Of a DNA stretch of 64,000 bases, positions 46,089 to 54,948 are shown piece by piece. The notes beneath the pieces are model-generated. The model saw only the letters and a program-made list of their open reading frames with translations. It was not told the origin of the DNA and made no database searches. Origin of the DNA: Sinorhizobium psoraleae (GTDB taxonomy: Bacteria; Pseudomonadota; Alphaproteobacteria; Rhizobiales; Rhizobiaceae); the NCBI RefSeq assembly GCF_013283645.1, contig NZ_JABEKV010000001.1, forward strand, positions 694,699 through 758,698, given 5' to 3'. Numbering within the stretch: position 1 is the stretch's first letter; the number at the start of each line of letters is the position of its first letter. The position numbers and the translations under genes are program-made.

Positions 46089-47966
46089 TTACTTGGCCGG
46101 AATTGCCAGCTCGCGGCCGATTTCGAGCCTGCGCGGAGCGGGCTCGCCGTTGGCTGCGGAGATCTTCTGCCAGAGCGCGCCGTCGCCATAGAAGGACTCG
46201 GCGAGGTCCCAAAGTGTGTCACCGCGGGCGATGACGTGCTTCTGCGGTCCGGCAGCCGCCGTCTCGGTTGCCGGCTGAGCGGGTGCGGCAGCGGTGCTCT
46301 CGGCCGGCTTCGCCTCCTCTGCCGGAGCAGCCATGTCGCTCGCAGTCGTGCCAGACGCCGCAGCGACTTCCGTGATGCGGCCATCGGTATAGGGCTTGAA
46401 CGGCTGGTGCGCGGCAAGGTAGTCGGCGAGCACCGTCTCCAGCCCCGGACCGTAATCATAGGCGTTCTCGCCCTTGGTCTTGAAGACGTCATAGCCGTCG
46501 CCGCCGCCGCGCATGAAGTTGTTGCTGACCAGCGAATAGGTCTTTTCCGGGTCGAGCGCGGTGAAGGCCTCGCCCTCCTTCACCTCGACAGACACCAACC
46601 GGCTGCCTGCCGGCTTTGTGCGGTCGAAGGAATATTTGAGGCCGGCCACCTGCGGGAAGCGTCCGCCACCCTCTTCGATCTGGCTCAGACCGTTTTCCAG
46701 CGCGGCGCGAATGTCGGCACCTTTCAACTCGAAGGTCGAGAGGGTGTTCTGGAAGGGGAGCACGGTAATCGCTTCACCCATGGTCACGTCGCCGGCGTCG
46801 ATCGAAGCGCGCAGGCCGCCGCCATTGGTGATGGCGATCGTCACACCCTGACCTTTGACGCGGTCGAGCATGGCGTCGGCCACCAGTGTGCCCATTTCGC
46901 ACTCCTTGGCGCGGCAATTCTCGCGCGATCCATCGATCGGCGTTTCCGTCTTGGCGATGACCTTGGTTCGCAATTCTTCGATCGGCTTGGCGAGTTCCTT
47001 GATCCGGGCAAGCACAGCTTCGTCGGGCTTTACCGCGGAGTCGATGAGGATCGGATCGCCCTTGGCGGCCTTTACGACGCCGCTGTCATCGAATGTGACG
47101 ACGAGGTCGCCAAGATATTTGCTGTAGGAGCCAGCCTGCACAACCGGCACCTTGTAGCCACCCGGATTGTCGACCATCGTGGGATAGGGGCCTTCCGCCT
47201 TCTCGTCGGTGTTGGACAACAGGCTGTGGGAGTGACCGCCGACGACGACGTCAACGTCCGGAATTTTCGCGATTGCCGCAAGGTCGCGCGGGTAGCCGAC
47301 ATGGGTCAGCGCAATGATCTTGTTGACCCCCTGTTTCTTGACTTCCTCGACAGCACTCGTGATCGTCGCGACGTCCTCGCCGATCAGGATGTCCGGTCCG
47401 GGAGAGGAGAGTTCGGGCGTGTCGTTGGCGACGGCGCCAACGATGCCGATCTTCTGGCCGCCGACATCGAGCACGATCGACGGTTTGATCCGGTCGCCGA
47501 TCTTCGACTTGTGGCTTGGTAGCACGTTTGCCGTTACGACCGGGAAGGTGACTTTGTCGAGGAAGCTGGCGAGGCCGTCTTCGCTCTCGTCGAACTCGTG
47601 GTTGCCGACGGTCATCGCATCGAATTTCATCAGGTTCAGGAATTCCGCTTCCGCCGCGCCCTTGTAGGTGGTGAAGAAGAGCGAGCCCTGGAAATTGTCG
47701 CCCGCGTTGAGCAGAAGCATATTCTTGCCGGTCAACTCCTGGCGTTTCTGGTCGATCAGCGTCTTCAGGCGGGCGACGCCACCAAAGCACTCATTCTTAC
47801 CTTCATCTTCCGCCGAGCAGGTCGAATCGAACTTGTTGATCGATTCGATACGGGAGTGGAGATCGTTGATGTGCAGGATGTTCAATTCATAATCGGCGAA
47901 GGCGGCGCCCGAAGAAAGGGCGAGAATAGACGCGGTCATGAGGCCGGTCCGTATGTGTCTGATCAT
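46089..47966 (-). CDS. 5'-nucleotidase/UshA-like metallophosphatase with C-terminal LysM
   Basis: A 625-residue periplasmic protein. After a signal peptide (cleavage near AAFADYEL) comes the calcineurin-like domain with metal ligands in NILHINDLHSR, LNAGDNFQGS, VGNHEFDESEDGL and VVGGHSHSLL. The 5_nucleotid_C substrate domain follows (TNGGGLRASIDAGDVT, SNNFMRGGGDGYDVF). An Ala/Pro/Glu linker leads to a LysM module (HVIARGDTLWDLAESFYGDG) at the extreme C-terminus. It would recover nucleosides and phosphate from nucleotides while anchored to peptidoglycan. Confidence 0.93.
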   Translation of the reverse strand: MIRHIRTGLMTASILALSSGAAFADYELNILHINDLHSRIESINKFDSTCSAEDEGKNECFGGVARLKTLIDQKRQELTGKNMLLLNAGDNFQGSLFFTTYKGAAEAEFLNLMKFDAMTVGNHEFDESEDGLASFLDKVTFPVVTANVLPSHKSKIGDRIKPSIVLDVGGQKIGIVGAVANDTPELSSPGPDILIGEDVATITSAVEEVKKQGVNKIIALTHVGYPRDLAAIAKIPDVDVVVGGHSHSLLSNTDEKAEGPYPTMVDNPGGYKVPVVQAGSYSKYLGDLVVTFDDSGVVKAAKGDPILIDSAVKPDEAVLARIKELAKPIEELRTKVIAKTETPIDGSRENCRAKECEMGTLVADAMLDRVKGQGVTIAITNGGGLRASIDAGDVTMGEAITVLPFQNTLSTFELKGADIRAALENGLSQIEEGGGRFPQVAGLKYSFDRTKPAGSRLVSVEVKEGEAFTALDPEKTYSLVSNNFMRGGGDGYDVFKTKGENAYDYGPGLETVLADYLAAHQPFKPYTDGRITEVAAASGTTASDMAAPAEEAKPAESTAAAPAQPATETAAAGPQKHVIARGDTLWDLAESFYGDGALWQKISAANGEPAPRRLEIGRELAIPAK

Positions 47967-48290
47967 GATGTTCTCCCGTTCTGCCTGTGGACTTCCGATC
48001 GATTGCGAAATCGCGAGGAATGCTCGATCCCCCCGACCGAGATGGCGTGGCGGATGTTTTCACCAGTTGCGGCCGACTTCAAGCGCTAAAGCCGCCCTTT
48101 CTTTGCCGGATTCCAACTACAGCGCCGCGCGTCCAATCGGACGCGCAAAAGGTCGCTATAGCACTTTGAATTGCTGCATCATTTTGTCTTTAAGTCGATC
48201 CCGATTAAGGAATCATGCAGTAGGGTTAAGCCGGCTGCCGAACCACACGACGCGGCCTTCGAAGGGCCGCGATGGCTGATGCTTTTCGGG
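47967..48290. other. Intergenic region carrying repeat copy B
   Basis: No gene is supportable; more than a third of the 324 bases is the dispersed repeat at 48119-48230. The promoter of the 5'-nucleotidase gene should lie at its left end. Confidence 0.55.
48119..48230 (+). repeat. Dispersed palindromic repeat, copy B (full length)
   Basis: Starts ACAGCGCC, contains a GC-rich hairpin (GCGCGTCC-AATC-GGACGCGC), then the shared core TAGCACTTTGAATTGCTGCAT and a palindrome closing with AATCATGCAGTAG. It aligns over its whole length with copy C at 61425. Confidence 0.8.
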
Positions 48291-48698
48291 CTAAAGATGC
48301 CGCACTTCGGCGGGCGTTTCCGCCCAATTGTCATTGCGACCATCGTAATAACTTAGAGGTGCTGCCATCAACTCGTCGGTGTCGACGCCATCGAGACATG
48401 CGATATTGATATTGAGATAAGGACTGCCCGTCATATTCGGGACATCGATGCGCTGGAAAGGGTGCACGCCGCAGTGCTTGCAGAAAAGGTGATGGGCCAC
48501 CTTGTTCCTTCCCCGGTAGTCCGTCAGTTCGCGCTCGCCTTCGATGAGACGAAAAGCCTCGGGCCTCGCGCGAACCGACCACAGGCGCATCTTCGTGCAA
48601 ATGGAACAATTGCACTTTCCGGTGCCGGCACCGATGTCCAGATCGGCCTCGAAACGGACTGCGCCGCAATGGCAGCTTCCCACATAGGTCCTCAGCAT
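48291..48698 (-). CDS. GFA family protein (glutathione-dependent formaldehyde-activating-like)
   Basis: A 135-residue zinc protein. GSCHCGAVRFE and GKCNCSICTK provide the first cysteine sets, and HHLFCKHCGVHPFQR the third, as in GFA (PF04828). The Gfa enzyme condenses formaldehyde and glutathione, but most family members are uncharacterised. Two adjacent ATGs (48701, 48698) have a very close GGGGAG, so translation initiation may be weak. Confidence 0.88.
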   Translation of the reverse strand: MLRTYVGSCHCGAVRFEADLDIGAGTGKCNCSICTKMRLWSVRARPEAFRLIEGERELTDYRGRNKVAHHLFCKHCGVHPFQRIDVPNMTGSPYLNINIACLDGVDTDELMAAPLSYYDGRNDNWAETPAEVRHL

Positions 48699-48820
48699 CA
48701 TCTCCCCGTAGATCGGACGCGCGCTCCCGCTGGTCGATCAAAGAAAAGGCCCGCGCTTGGGCAGGCCTTCTTCATTCAGAAGGGTGTTGAACGGACCCTT
48801 CGTCACCGTGTCCATCCGGT

Positions 48821-49186
48821 TCAGCCGCGGCGCGCGAGCGAGAATTGTGCGCCGGAATCCGTGGTGCAGTTCAACTGGCTCTGGGTCACGAGCGCGCAGT
48901 TGACCTTCGACTGGGTGTTGCGCACCAGCGACGTCATGCTGATCTCGACAAGCGTCGGGCTGACATTGACGTAGTTGCCGGAGGCGAGGAGCTGGTTGGT
49001 GTCGGTGGTGCGTGTCGAGAAGGTTCCGCCGGCGAAGGTGGAAACGATGCCGTTCGGATCGACCCAGGCGCCTTCGACGCCGGCAGCCTGGCGAGGCGGC
49101 GGTCCGCCGATTTCCCGTGGCGACGACTGGCATGAAGCCAGCGCTGCCGCGGCGGCCAGAAGGGTCGGAATGGCGAAAGGCTTCAT
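48821..49186 (-). CDS. omp10: Omp10-like outer-membrane lipoprotein
   Basis: A 121-residue lipoprotein with lipobox [10 protein letters not shown] (lipidated cysteine near residue 19). The mature part [20 protein letters not shown] and a Cys pair in [16 protein letters not shown] resemble Brucella Omp10/AprI-like domains. It begins 30 codons inside a longer open frame; GGGAG before 49186 sets the start. Confidence 0.8.
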   Translation of the reverse strand: MKPFAIPTLLAAAAALASCQSSPREIGGPPPRQAAGVEGAWVDPNGIVSTFAGGTFSTRTTDTNQLLASGNYVNVSPTLVEISMTSLVRNTQSKVNCALVTQSQLNCTTDSGAQFSLARRG

Positions 49187-49462
49187 TGGCGTTTTCTCCC
49201 GCGTCTTGCCAAGGCGGTTTCGTTCTGTGCGCGAAACCATGCCGCGATCATGAGTTGAAAGCAAGACCGTCACTCAAATCTCGGCGATTTTGGATTGAAT
49301 CGCTCCACGTCGTAAACGTGATCAATTCTAAGACGTTAGACCGCGATTTCCGTCACTCGGAACGGCAGGCCTTGCGCTGCCACGCAACCCCTATCGGCGC
49401 TGATAAGAAAGCCCGGAGCAGCTATGGTCCGGGCCGGATCTGCAACTTTATCTACTGCGATG

Positions 49463-50914
49463 TCAGCGGAAGAGGATGTTCCGGAACTGCCACGGATCCT
49501 TGGTGTCGAGGTCTTCCGGGAACAGGCCCGGACGGCCCTCGAGTGGCGTCCAGTCGGTGTAGTGGCCTTCGACCGGGCCGAGATAGGGAAGTTGCACTTC
49601 CAGGCAGCGCTTGTAGTCCATCTCGTCAGCTTCGACGATGCCTGCCTTCGGGTTCTCGAGCGCCCAGACCATGCCGGCCAGAACGGCACTCGTCACCTGC
49701 AGACCGGTAGCATTCTGATAGGGCGCGATACGCCGGGTCTCTTCCAGCGACAGGCGCGAACCATACCAGTAGGCGTTCTTGTCATGGCCGTAGAGCAGCA
49801 CGCCGAGTTCATCGACGCCGTCGACGAGCTCGTTCTCGTCGAGAACGTGGTGCACCGGCTGCGCATTGCCGCCGTTGCCGAACATCTCGTGCAGCGAGAG
49901 CACCGCGTCGTTGTTGGGATGATAGGCATAGTGGCAGGTCGGGCGGTAGGTGACCTCGCCGTCCTTGTCGCGAACGGTGAAGAAGTCGGCAATCGAGATC
50001 GATTCGTTATGGGTGACGAGGAAGCCGTACTGCGGGCCGGGCGTCGGGCACCAGGTGCGCACGCGCGTGTTTGCGCCCGGCTGTTCCAGGTAGATCGCCG
50101 CCTTGCAGCCCTTCTTGTGCTTCTTGGCGTTCTTCGGCATCCAGTTCTCGTGCGTGCCCCAGCCGAGTTCGGCCGGCTGCAGGCCCTCGGAAATGAAGCC
50201 TTCGACCGACCAGGTGTTCCAGAACACGTCGAGCGGTTTCGGCTCCTTGCTGCGCTGTGTGTCGCGCTCGGCGATGTGGATGCCCTTGACGCCCGCTTTC
50301 TTCATCAGCTTCGCCCAGCCTTCGCGGTCGTCCTGATGCGGTTCCTCATATTTCAGGCCGAGATCGTCGGCGAGGTTGAGGAGCGCCTTCTTGACGAACC
50401 AGGAGACCATGCCGGGGTTGGCGCCGCAGGTCGATACCGCGGTGGTGCCGCCCGGGTTCTTCTGCTTTTCCTTGCGCACCGTTTCACGCAACGCGTAGTT
50501 CGTACGGGCCGCGTTGTCCATTTCGGTGTTGAAGTAGAAACCGAGCCAGGGTTCGACGACCGTGTCGATGTAGAGCACGTCGAGCTTGCGGCAGAGCTTC
50601 ATGAGGTCGAGCGAGGAGGTGTCGACGGAGAGATTGACGCAGAAGCCTTGGCCGCCGCCCTCTGTCAGGAGCGGCTTCAGCAGCTCCTTGTAGTTGTCCT
50701 TGGTGACGTATGCCTTGACGTGACGCACGCCATGGCGCTCGAAAATCTCCGTGTCCTTGGCGTCTTCACGCGGTTCGACCACAATCAACCGGTTCTTGTC
50801 GTATTTGAAGTGGCGTTCGATCAGCGGCAACGTGCCGTGGCCGATCGAGCCGAAACCGATCATGACGATCGGTCCGGTGATCTCGCCATAAACCGGGTAA
50901 GTGGTATCTGCCAT
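49463..50914 (-). CDS. hss: Homospermidine synthase
   Basis: A 483-residue NAD-dependent enzyme making sym-homospermidine from putrescine, the characteristic polyamine of rhizobia. The Rossmann loop IVMIGFGSIGHGTLPLIERH opens it; VEPWLGFYFN, STCGANPGMVSWFVKK and the ELGWGTHE stretch match Hss (saccharopine-dehydrogenase-like fold). ATG 50914 is supported by AGGAG eight bases upstream; the frame opens further to 51106 within a repeat-like leader. Confidence 0.94.
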   Translation of the reverse strand: MADTTYPVYGEITGPIVMIGFGSIGHGTLPLIERHFKYDKNRLIVVEPREDAKDTEIFERHGVRHVKAYVTKDNYKELLKPLLTEGGGQGFCVNLSVDTSSLDLMKLCRKLDVLYIDTVVEPWLGFYFNTEMDNAARTNYALRETVRKEKQKNPGGTTAVSTCGANPGMVSWFVKKALLNLADDLGLKYEEPHQDDREGWAKLMKKAGVKGIHIAERDTQRSKEPKPLDVFWNTWSVEGFISEGLQPAELGWGTHENWMPKNAKKHKKGCKAAIYLEQPGANTRVRTWCPTPGPQYGFLVTHNESISIADFFTVRDKDGEVTYRPTCHYAYHPNNDAVLSLHEMFGNGGNAQPVHHVLDENELVDGVDELGVLLYGHDKNAYWYGSRLSLEETRRIAPYQNATGLQVTSAVLAGMVWALENPKAGIVEADEMDYKRCLEVQLPYLGPVEGHYTDWTPLEGRPGLFPEDLDTKDPWQFRNILFR

Positions 50915-51049
50915 TTTGGTCTTCTCCTGAGAAAACATCCCTGTGAGGTTGGTTGAAACGCGCGGGGAAAGCGGGCGTTCGGGTCTCTGTTCAAGCCAGC
51001 AGCGCCGGGCGTTCGATGAACGCGCCGAAGGCGCCAAGGCACTGCGAAC

Positions 51050-51106
51050 TAGAGTATCTTGCCCGCTTCCAGGTGAAATCGCTGAAAGCGGATGCTCTAA
51101 GAGCAT
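51050..51106. repeat. Imperfect palindrome in hss upstream region
   Basis: TAGAGTATC...CCGCTT and AAGCGG...ATGCTCTA form a long imperfect inverted repeat, ending in the perfect 15-base palindrome ATGCTCT-A-AGAGCAT (51092-51106). It resembles another intergenic rhizobial repeat, but only one copy is seen here. Confidence 0.45.
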
Positions 51107-51159
51107 AGTTTCCTGTCACAATAAAGAGCCGGCGCGTCAACCGCGACTTTAGACTTTGC

Positions 51160-52038
51160 TTAACCGGCAACCGCCAGCAACGCCGCGATCAGCGCCTCCC
51201 GCTTGCTTACAAGACCCTTGTAGGCAGCTTCAGGCAGCGTCAATTCGCGCAGTTGGGCAACGAAGGATTGTGCAAGCGCCGCCGCGTCGGGGTGGCTTCT
51301 GAGTGCGGCAAGCGGGTCTGAATAAATGCGGATCGTGAAAACGATCGCGCCGGTCTCGGGCAGTTTGCGAAGCGTCTGGCGTTCAACACGTATGAAGGTC
51401 CCATCTTCGGAAAGCGAGATCGCTTCTGCATCGACCCCTTCGGACTTCGACTTCGGCAAGTGCAGCGCGCCGTCGACGTTGATCGCCCAGTTGAAGCGTT
51501 CGACGAAGCGGCCGGGCGAAAGATTGTCGAACATGCGGCTGATGAGTTCGGCATTGCGCGTGCCTTGGCCGAAGCCCGGAACGGGCGCATGAATCTCGTG
51601 CATTGCCCGGCCGAATTTTTCTGCCAGCGACCAGGAGGATGGAAAGGCGACATAGGCGGCAGCAAGCCGCCAATCGCCATTCCTTCGCTCCATGATCGCA
51701 AGATCGTCCTGGATTAGCGAACCCGCGGTGACGAGAGGGGCGTCGCCGACGAGCGCCACCCGGCGCTTGCCGACGATCATCGCGTCGCCCTCTCGCCGGT
51801 AAAGCGCCGGATACTGCCTCGGTAGGTATTCTGTTAGGACATTCAGGAGTTCACCCTGCGCAGGCTCCGTTCCGGTCTCGGCAACGAAGACGGTCTCGCG
51901 CATCGAGGTGAGCGGCCGCTCCTTTTCGTCGAGATAGAATTCAAGCGCATCGTCCGGTTCGATCCACCGATCGGGATCGAGCTGGGCGAGGCCGATCGTG
52001 AAGGGTTTCGACGAGCCGTCGTAGGGGGTGTGCTTCAT
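51160..52038 (-). CDS. DUF3445 / heme-dependent oxidative N-demethylase family protein
   Basis: A 292-residue protein of the DUF3445 (HODM) family. The repeated layout includes GLAQLDPDRWIEPDDALEFYLDEKERPL, the LVGDAPLVTAGSLIQDDLAIM core, FPSSWSLAEKFGRAMHEIHAPVPGF (conserved His of the heme site) and NWAINVDGALHLPKS. Characterised homologues are PAS-like heme enzymes demethylating alkylamines, e.g. dimethylamine. No amine-utilisation partners are adjacent, so the substrate is open. The start lacks a ribosome site. Confidence 0.85.
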   Translation of the reverse strand: MKHTPYDGSSKPFTIGLAQLDPDRWIEPDDALEFYLDEKERPLTSMRETVFVAETGTEPAQGELLNVLTEYLPRQYPALYRREGDAMIVGKRRVALVGDAPLVTAGSLIQDDLAIMERRNGDWRLAAAYVAFPSSWSLAEKFGRAMHEIHAPVPGFGQGTRNAELISRMFDNLSPGRFVERFNWAINVDGALHLPKSKSEGVDAEAISLSEDGTFIRVERQTLRKLPETGAIVFTIRIYSDPLAALRSHPDAAALAQSFVAQLRELTLPEAAYKGLVSKREALIAALLAVAG

Positions 52039-52192
52039 GCTGGAGGGCCGGAAGGTTTTGCGATTTAACCATATTCCCTTCCATTGGCATGGCGGGCATT
52101 CGGCCACAAGCGATTCGTGTTATAGCTCTTGCGCGTGTATATTCTTGCTGTAATTGCATTTCCCTAATGCGTTTACCCGGAGGGATTGAGAT

Positions 52193-53140
52193 TTGACCGT
52201 GCTTGGCGACCATCTCCAGACCTTGATGGAACTGGAGGCCCGATCGCCCGTATTGATCGCACTTTATGATCAGCAGGACCGTTTGTGTTTTGCCAATGAC
52301 GCATTTCGCGCCGCCTATAATCTCGCTCCGGACGACTTTCCGACTTGGGCCGATCTGATGCGGCGCAATTATGCCTGCGGCAAGGGCACGGTGGTGAAGA
52401 CGGACGACATCGAAGCCTGGATCGCGGCCACGGTCCATCGGCGCGGAAAGGTCCCGTTTCGTGCGCTTGAAACCGACCTTCATGACGGCCGCTGGCTGTG
52501 GATGACGGAGACGGTCGACGCTAGCGGCTGGATGCTCTGCATTGCCGTCGATATCACCTCGATACGCGCGGAGGAACGCGAACTGCGGCAGGACCGCGAT
52601 TTCGCGGTACGCGCGTCGCAAGTGGACGAACTGACGAGCGTGCCGAATCGGCGCTATACGATGAACCGGCTTAGCGAGTTCATTACCAACTGTACCGGCA
52701 ACCCGGACATGTGGGGTTGCGTCGCGATCATCGACATCGACTATTTCAAGGCAATCAACGATCGCTATGGCCACCAGCGGGGCGATGAAGTGCTGCTCGA
52801 TTTCGCCCGCCAGATGCAGGGGTTCGTCCGCCGCTCAGACTGCTTCGGCCGAATCGGCGGCGAGGAGTTCATGCTGATCCTGCCGGACACGACGGTCAGT
52901 GAAAGCCATCTCATTCTCGATCGGTTGCTGGACAAGGTGCGTAGCGCCCGCCCGCTTTCGAACATTCCGGAGTTCTATTACACCTGCTCGGTAGGGCTCG
53001 CGGAATACCGCGAGGGCGATACCGTCAACGACATTTACGCGCGAGCGGACGAGGCTCTTTACCTTGCCAAGCGCGAAGGGCGCGACCGGGTGAAACGCTA
53101 TACTCTGGCGGGTTCAGACCACGAGTTTCGCCCGGATTAA
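52193..53140 (+). CDS. PAS-GGDEF diguanylate cyclase
   Basis: A 315-residue soluble protein. A PAS-like sensor (residues 15-125) precedes a GGDEF domain (about 140-305) with active-site GGEEF at 222-226. The RxxD inhibitory site (Arg213 to Asp216) lies exactly five residues before it, so product feedback is expected. DIDYFKAINDRYGH binds Mg-GTP. It should make cyclic di-GMP. Translation starts at TTG 52193, ten bases after GGAGGG; no ATG is available nearby in frame. Confidence 0.93.
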   Translation: MTVLGDHLQTLMELEARSPVLIALYDQQDRLCFANDAFRAAYNLAPDDFPTWADLMRRNYACGKGTVVKTDDIEAWIAATVHRRGKVPFRALETDLHDGRWLWMTETVDASGWMLCIAVDITSIRAEERELRQDRDFAVRASQVDELTSVPNRRYTMNRLSEFITNCTGNPDMWGCVAIIDIDYFKAINDRYGHQRGDEVLLDFARQMQGFVRRSDCFGRIGGEEFMLILPDTTVSESHLILDRLLDKVRSARPLSNIPEFYYTCSVGLAEYREGDTVNDIYARADEALYLAKREGRDRVKRYTLAGSDHEFRPD

Positions 53141-53740
53141 ACCTCGTAGGGAATTGCCGAGGTAGAGGCGTCCGCTTTCAAGATCGGCAAGGGAGAGCCG
53201 GGAAACGCGCGCGCGGCGCTGGCAGACGAGCTCGGTGCGCAGCACGCCGGCCAACAGGCCGCAGGCGATCGGCGGCGTCTTCAGAATGCCGCTTCCGTCA
53301 TCGAGAAAGACCGAGGTTATCGTGCCTTCGCAGACCTCGCCCTTTTCATTCAGCAGAATGACCTCGTCGGCCTCCGCTGCGGAGAACTCGCTGCGCGCCG
53401 CCTCGAAGACCTCGCGTCGTGTCGTCTTGACCCGAAGCAGCCGATCGCTGGAATCGAGCCTTGTGGCAGCGATCCGCGCGCGCCAGACGGTATCGTGGGG
53501 AAGAGGGGAAAAGGGAGCGGTGGTCACGGCGATGACGCCGTGGCGATCAAGCGTCAAGCGGACCCGCAGCGGACCTTCGGCGCCGCGCACCGCCTCCTTC
53601 AGGTGCCCTTCCGCAGCGCCTGCGCCTGCAAAGCCAAGCCGCCTCGCCGAGCGCGTCAACCGGGCGAGATGCAAGCGAAGCCGGACGAAGCCGCTCTCCG
53701 GCTCGAAGCGCAGCGTTTCGATCAGGGAGAAATCCGTCAT
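53114..53740 (-). CDS. pabC: Aminodeoxychorismate lyase-like class IV aminotransferase
   Basis: A 208-residue PLP enzyme of the BCAT/4-amino-4-deoxychorismate lyase fold, the p-aminobenzoate-forming step of folate synthesis. It has VKTTRREVFEAARSEF with the PLP lysine, EADEVILLNEKGEVCEGTITSVF typical of the class and a C-terminal GLLAGVLRTELV. It overlaps the end of pabB by four bases (ATGA), so translation is coupled. It is shorter than typical PabC (about 270 residues), as in the class IV halves of fused PabBC proteins. Confidence 0.88.
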   Translation of the reverse strand: MTDFSLIETLRFEPESGFVRLRLHLARLTRSARRLGFAGAGAAEGHLKEAVRGAEGPLRVRLTLDRHGVIAVTTAPFSPLPHDTVWRARIAATRLDSSDRLLRVKTTRREVFEAARSEFSAAEADEVILLNEKGEVCEGTITSVFLDDGSGILKTPPIACGLLAGVLRTELVCQRRARVSRLSLADLESGRLYLGNSLRGLIRAKLVV

Positions 53741-54894
53741 CGCGCAATCTCGGCGTCGCCGATGGCGAAGCGCGCCTTCAGCAGGCATTCGTCGTATTCC
53801 GCCTCGGCCTTCGAATCGAAGACGATGCCACCGCCGACATTGAAGACTGCCCGGCCGTCGGGAAACAGCGAAATCGTGCGGATTGCCACATTGAATCGCA
53901 TGACGCGGTTCGGCGCGATGAAGCCGATAGCGCCGCAATAGGCGTCGCGCGGCCCGGATTCCAATTCATGGAGGATTTCCATCGCCCGGATCTTCGGTGC
54001 GCCGGTGATGGAGCCGCAGGGAAAGAGAGCCGCAAAAATATCGGCGATACCGGTATCGGGCCGAAGTTTGGCCCTGACGTGGCTCACCATCTGATGAACG
54101 GTCGGATAGGTCTCGATGTCGAAGAGTTTCGGGACGTCCAATGTTCCGACTGTGGTAACGCGGGAGATGTCGTTGCGCAGCAGGTCGACGATCATCCGGT
54201 TTTCGGCCTGGGTCTTTTCGTCCGCCCGCATCCCGGCAATGATCGCCGCGTCCTCCTCGGCCGTCGCGCCGCGCGGTGCCGTGCCCTTCATCGGATGCGT
54301 TTCGATCCAGCCGTCGGCGTCGACGCGGAAGAACAGTTCCGGAGAGCGCGAAAGGAGGACGGGACCGTCGAGCGCCACCAGCGCCCCGTATTTCACCGGC
54401 TGGCGCTCGATCAGCGACCAGAAGGCCGCGCGTGGGTCGCCCGACCAGCGCGCACGGATCGGCATCGTCAGGTTCGCCTGATAGCAGTCCCCTTGGCGAA
54501 GGTGCCGATGCAGGCGTTCGAACCGCGCGCGGTAAGCGGGAAAGTCCCAGCCGGCGCGAGGCTCGGAAAGAAAGGGTTCGTTTTCCGTCCGTCGCTGCGG
54601 TTCGGCAAGAGGGTGACCTTCCGCGGGCGCGTCGAAGACGCCGAAGGACATCAGCGGTGTTTCCCGGTTCTCCTCGGCAAAGGGCTCGAGCTTTTCCTCG
54701 AAGAGATGGCCGGCCTCATAGGCCATATAGCCGGCGAGCCACTTTCCGGCGCGGTGAGCGCTTTCGATTTCCGCAAGGCCGCGCCAGAATTCACTTCGCG
54801 TCCGCGCCGTGATCACGCGCGAGGGTTCAGCGAAGACCGTGGTCCGGTTCTCGCTGTCGTCCCGGAAAAGGACATAGGGCGCATTCTCGATCAT
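53737..54894 (-). CDS. pabB: Aminodeoxychorismate synthase component I
   Basis: A 385-residue chorismate-binding enzyme (anthranilate synthase I-like). GDCYQANLT, RSPELFFRVDADGWIETHPMKGTAPRG, NRMIVDLLRNDISRV and PCGSITGAPKIRAMEI are the family landmarks; the PIKGT-type motif reads PMKGT, the Lys expected for PabB. Its glutaminase partner PabA is not in the window. Start 54894 is chosen; 54921 is also open. Confidence 0.93.
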   Translation of the reverse strand: MIENAPYVLFRDDSENRTTVFAEPSRVITARTRSEFWRGLAEIESAHRAGKWLAGYMAYEAGHLFEEKLEPFAEENRETPLMSFGVFDAPAEGHPLAEPQRRTENEPFLSEPRAGWDFPAYRARFERLHRHLRQGDCYQANLTMPIRARWSGDPRAAFWSLIERQPVKYGALVALDGPVLLSRSPELFFRVDADGWIETHPMKGTAPRGATAEEDAAIIAGMRADEKTQAENRMIVDLLRNDISRVTTVGTLDVPKLFDIETYPTVHQMVSHVRAKLRPDTGIADIFAALFPCGSITGAPKIRAMEILHELESGPRDAYCGAIGFIAPNRVMRFNVAIRTISLFPDGRAVFNVGGGIVFDSKAEAEYDECLLKARFAIGDAEIAR

Positions 54895-54948
54895 CGAAGC
54901 TGGTCGTCGTCCGTTCAACATCCGGCCGTTGGAGCATTAGCCGGCGGC

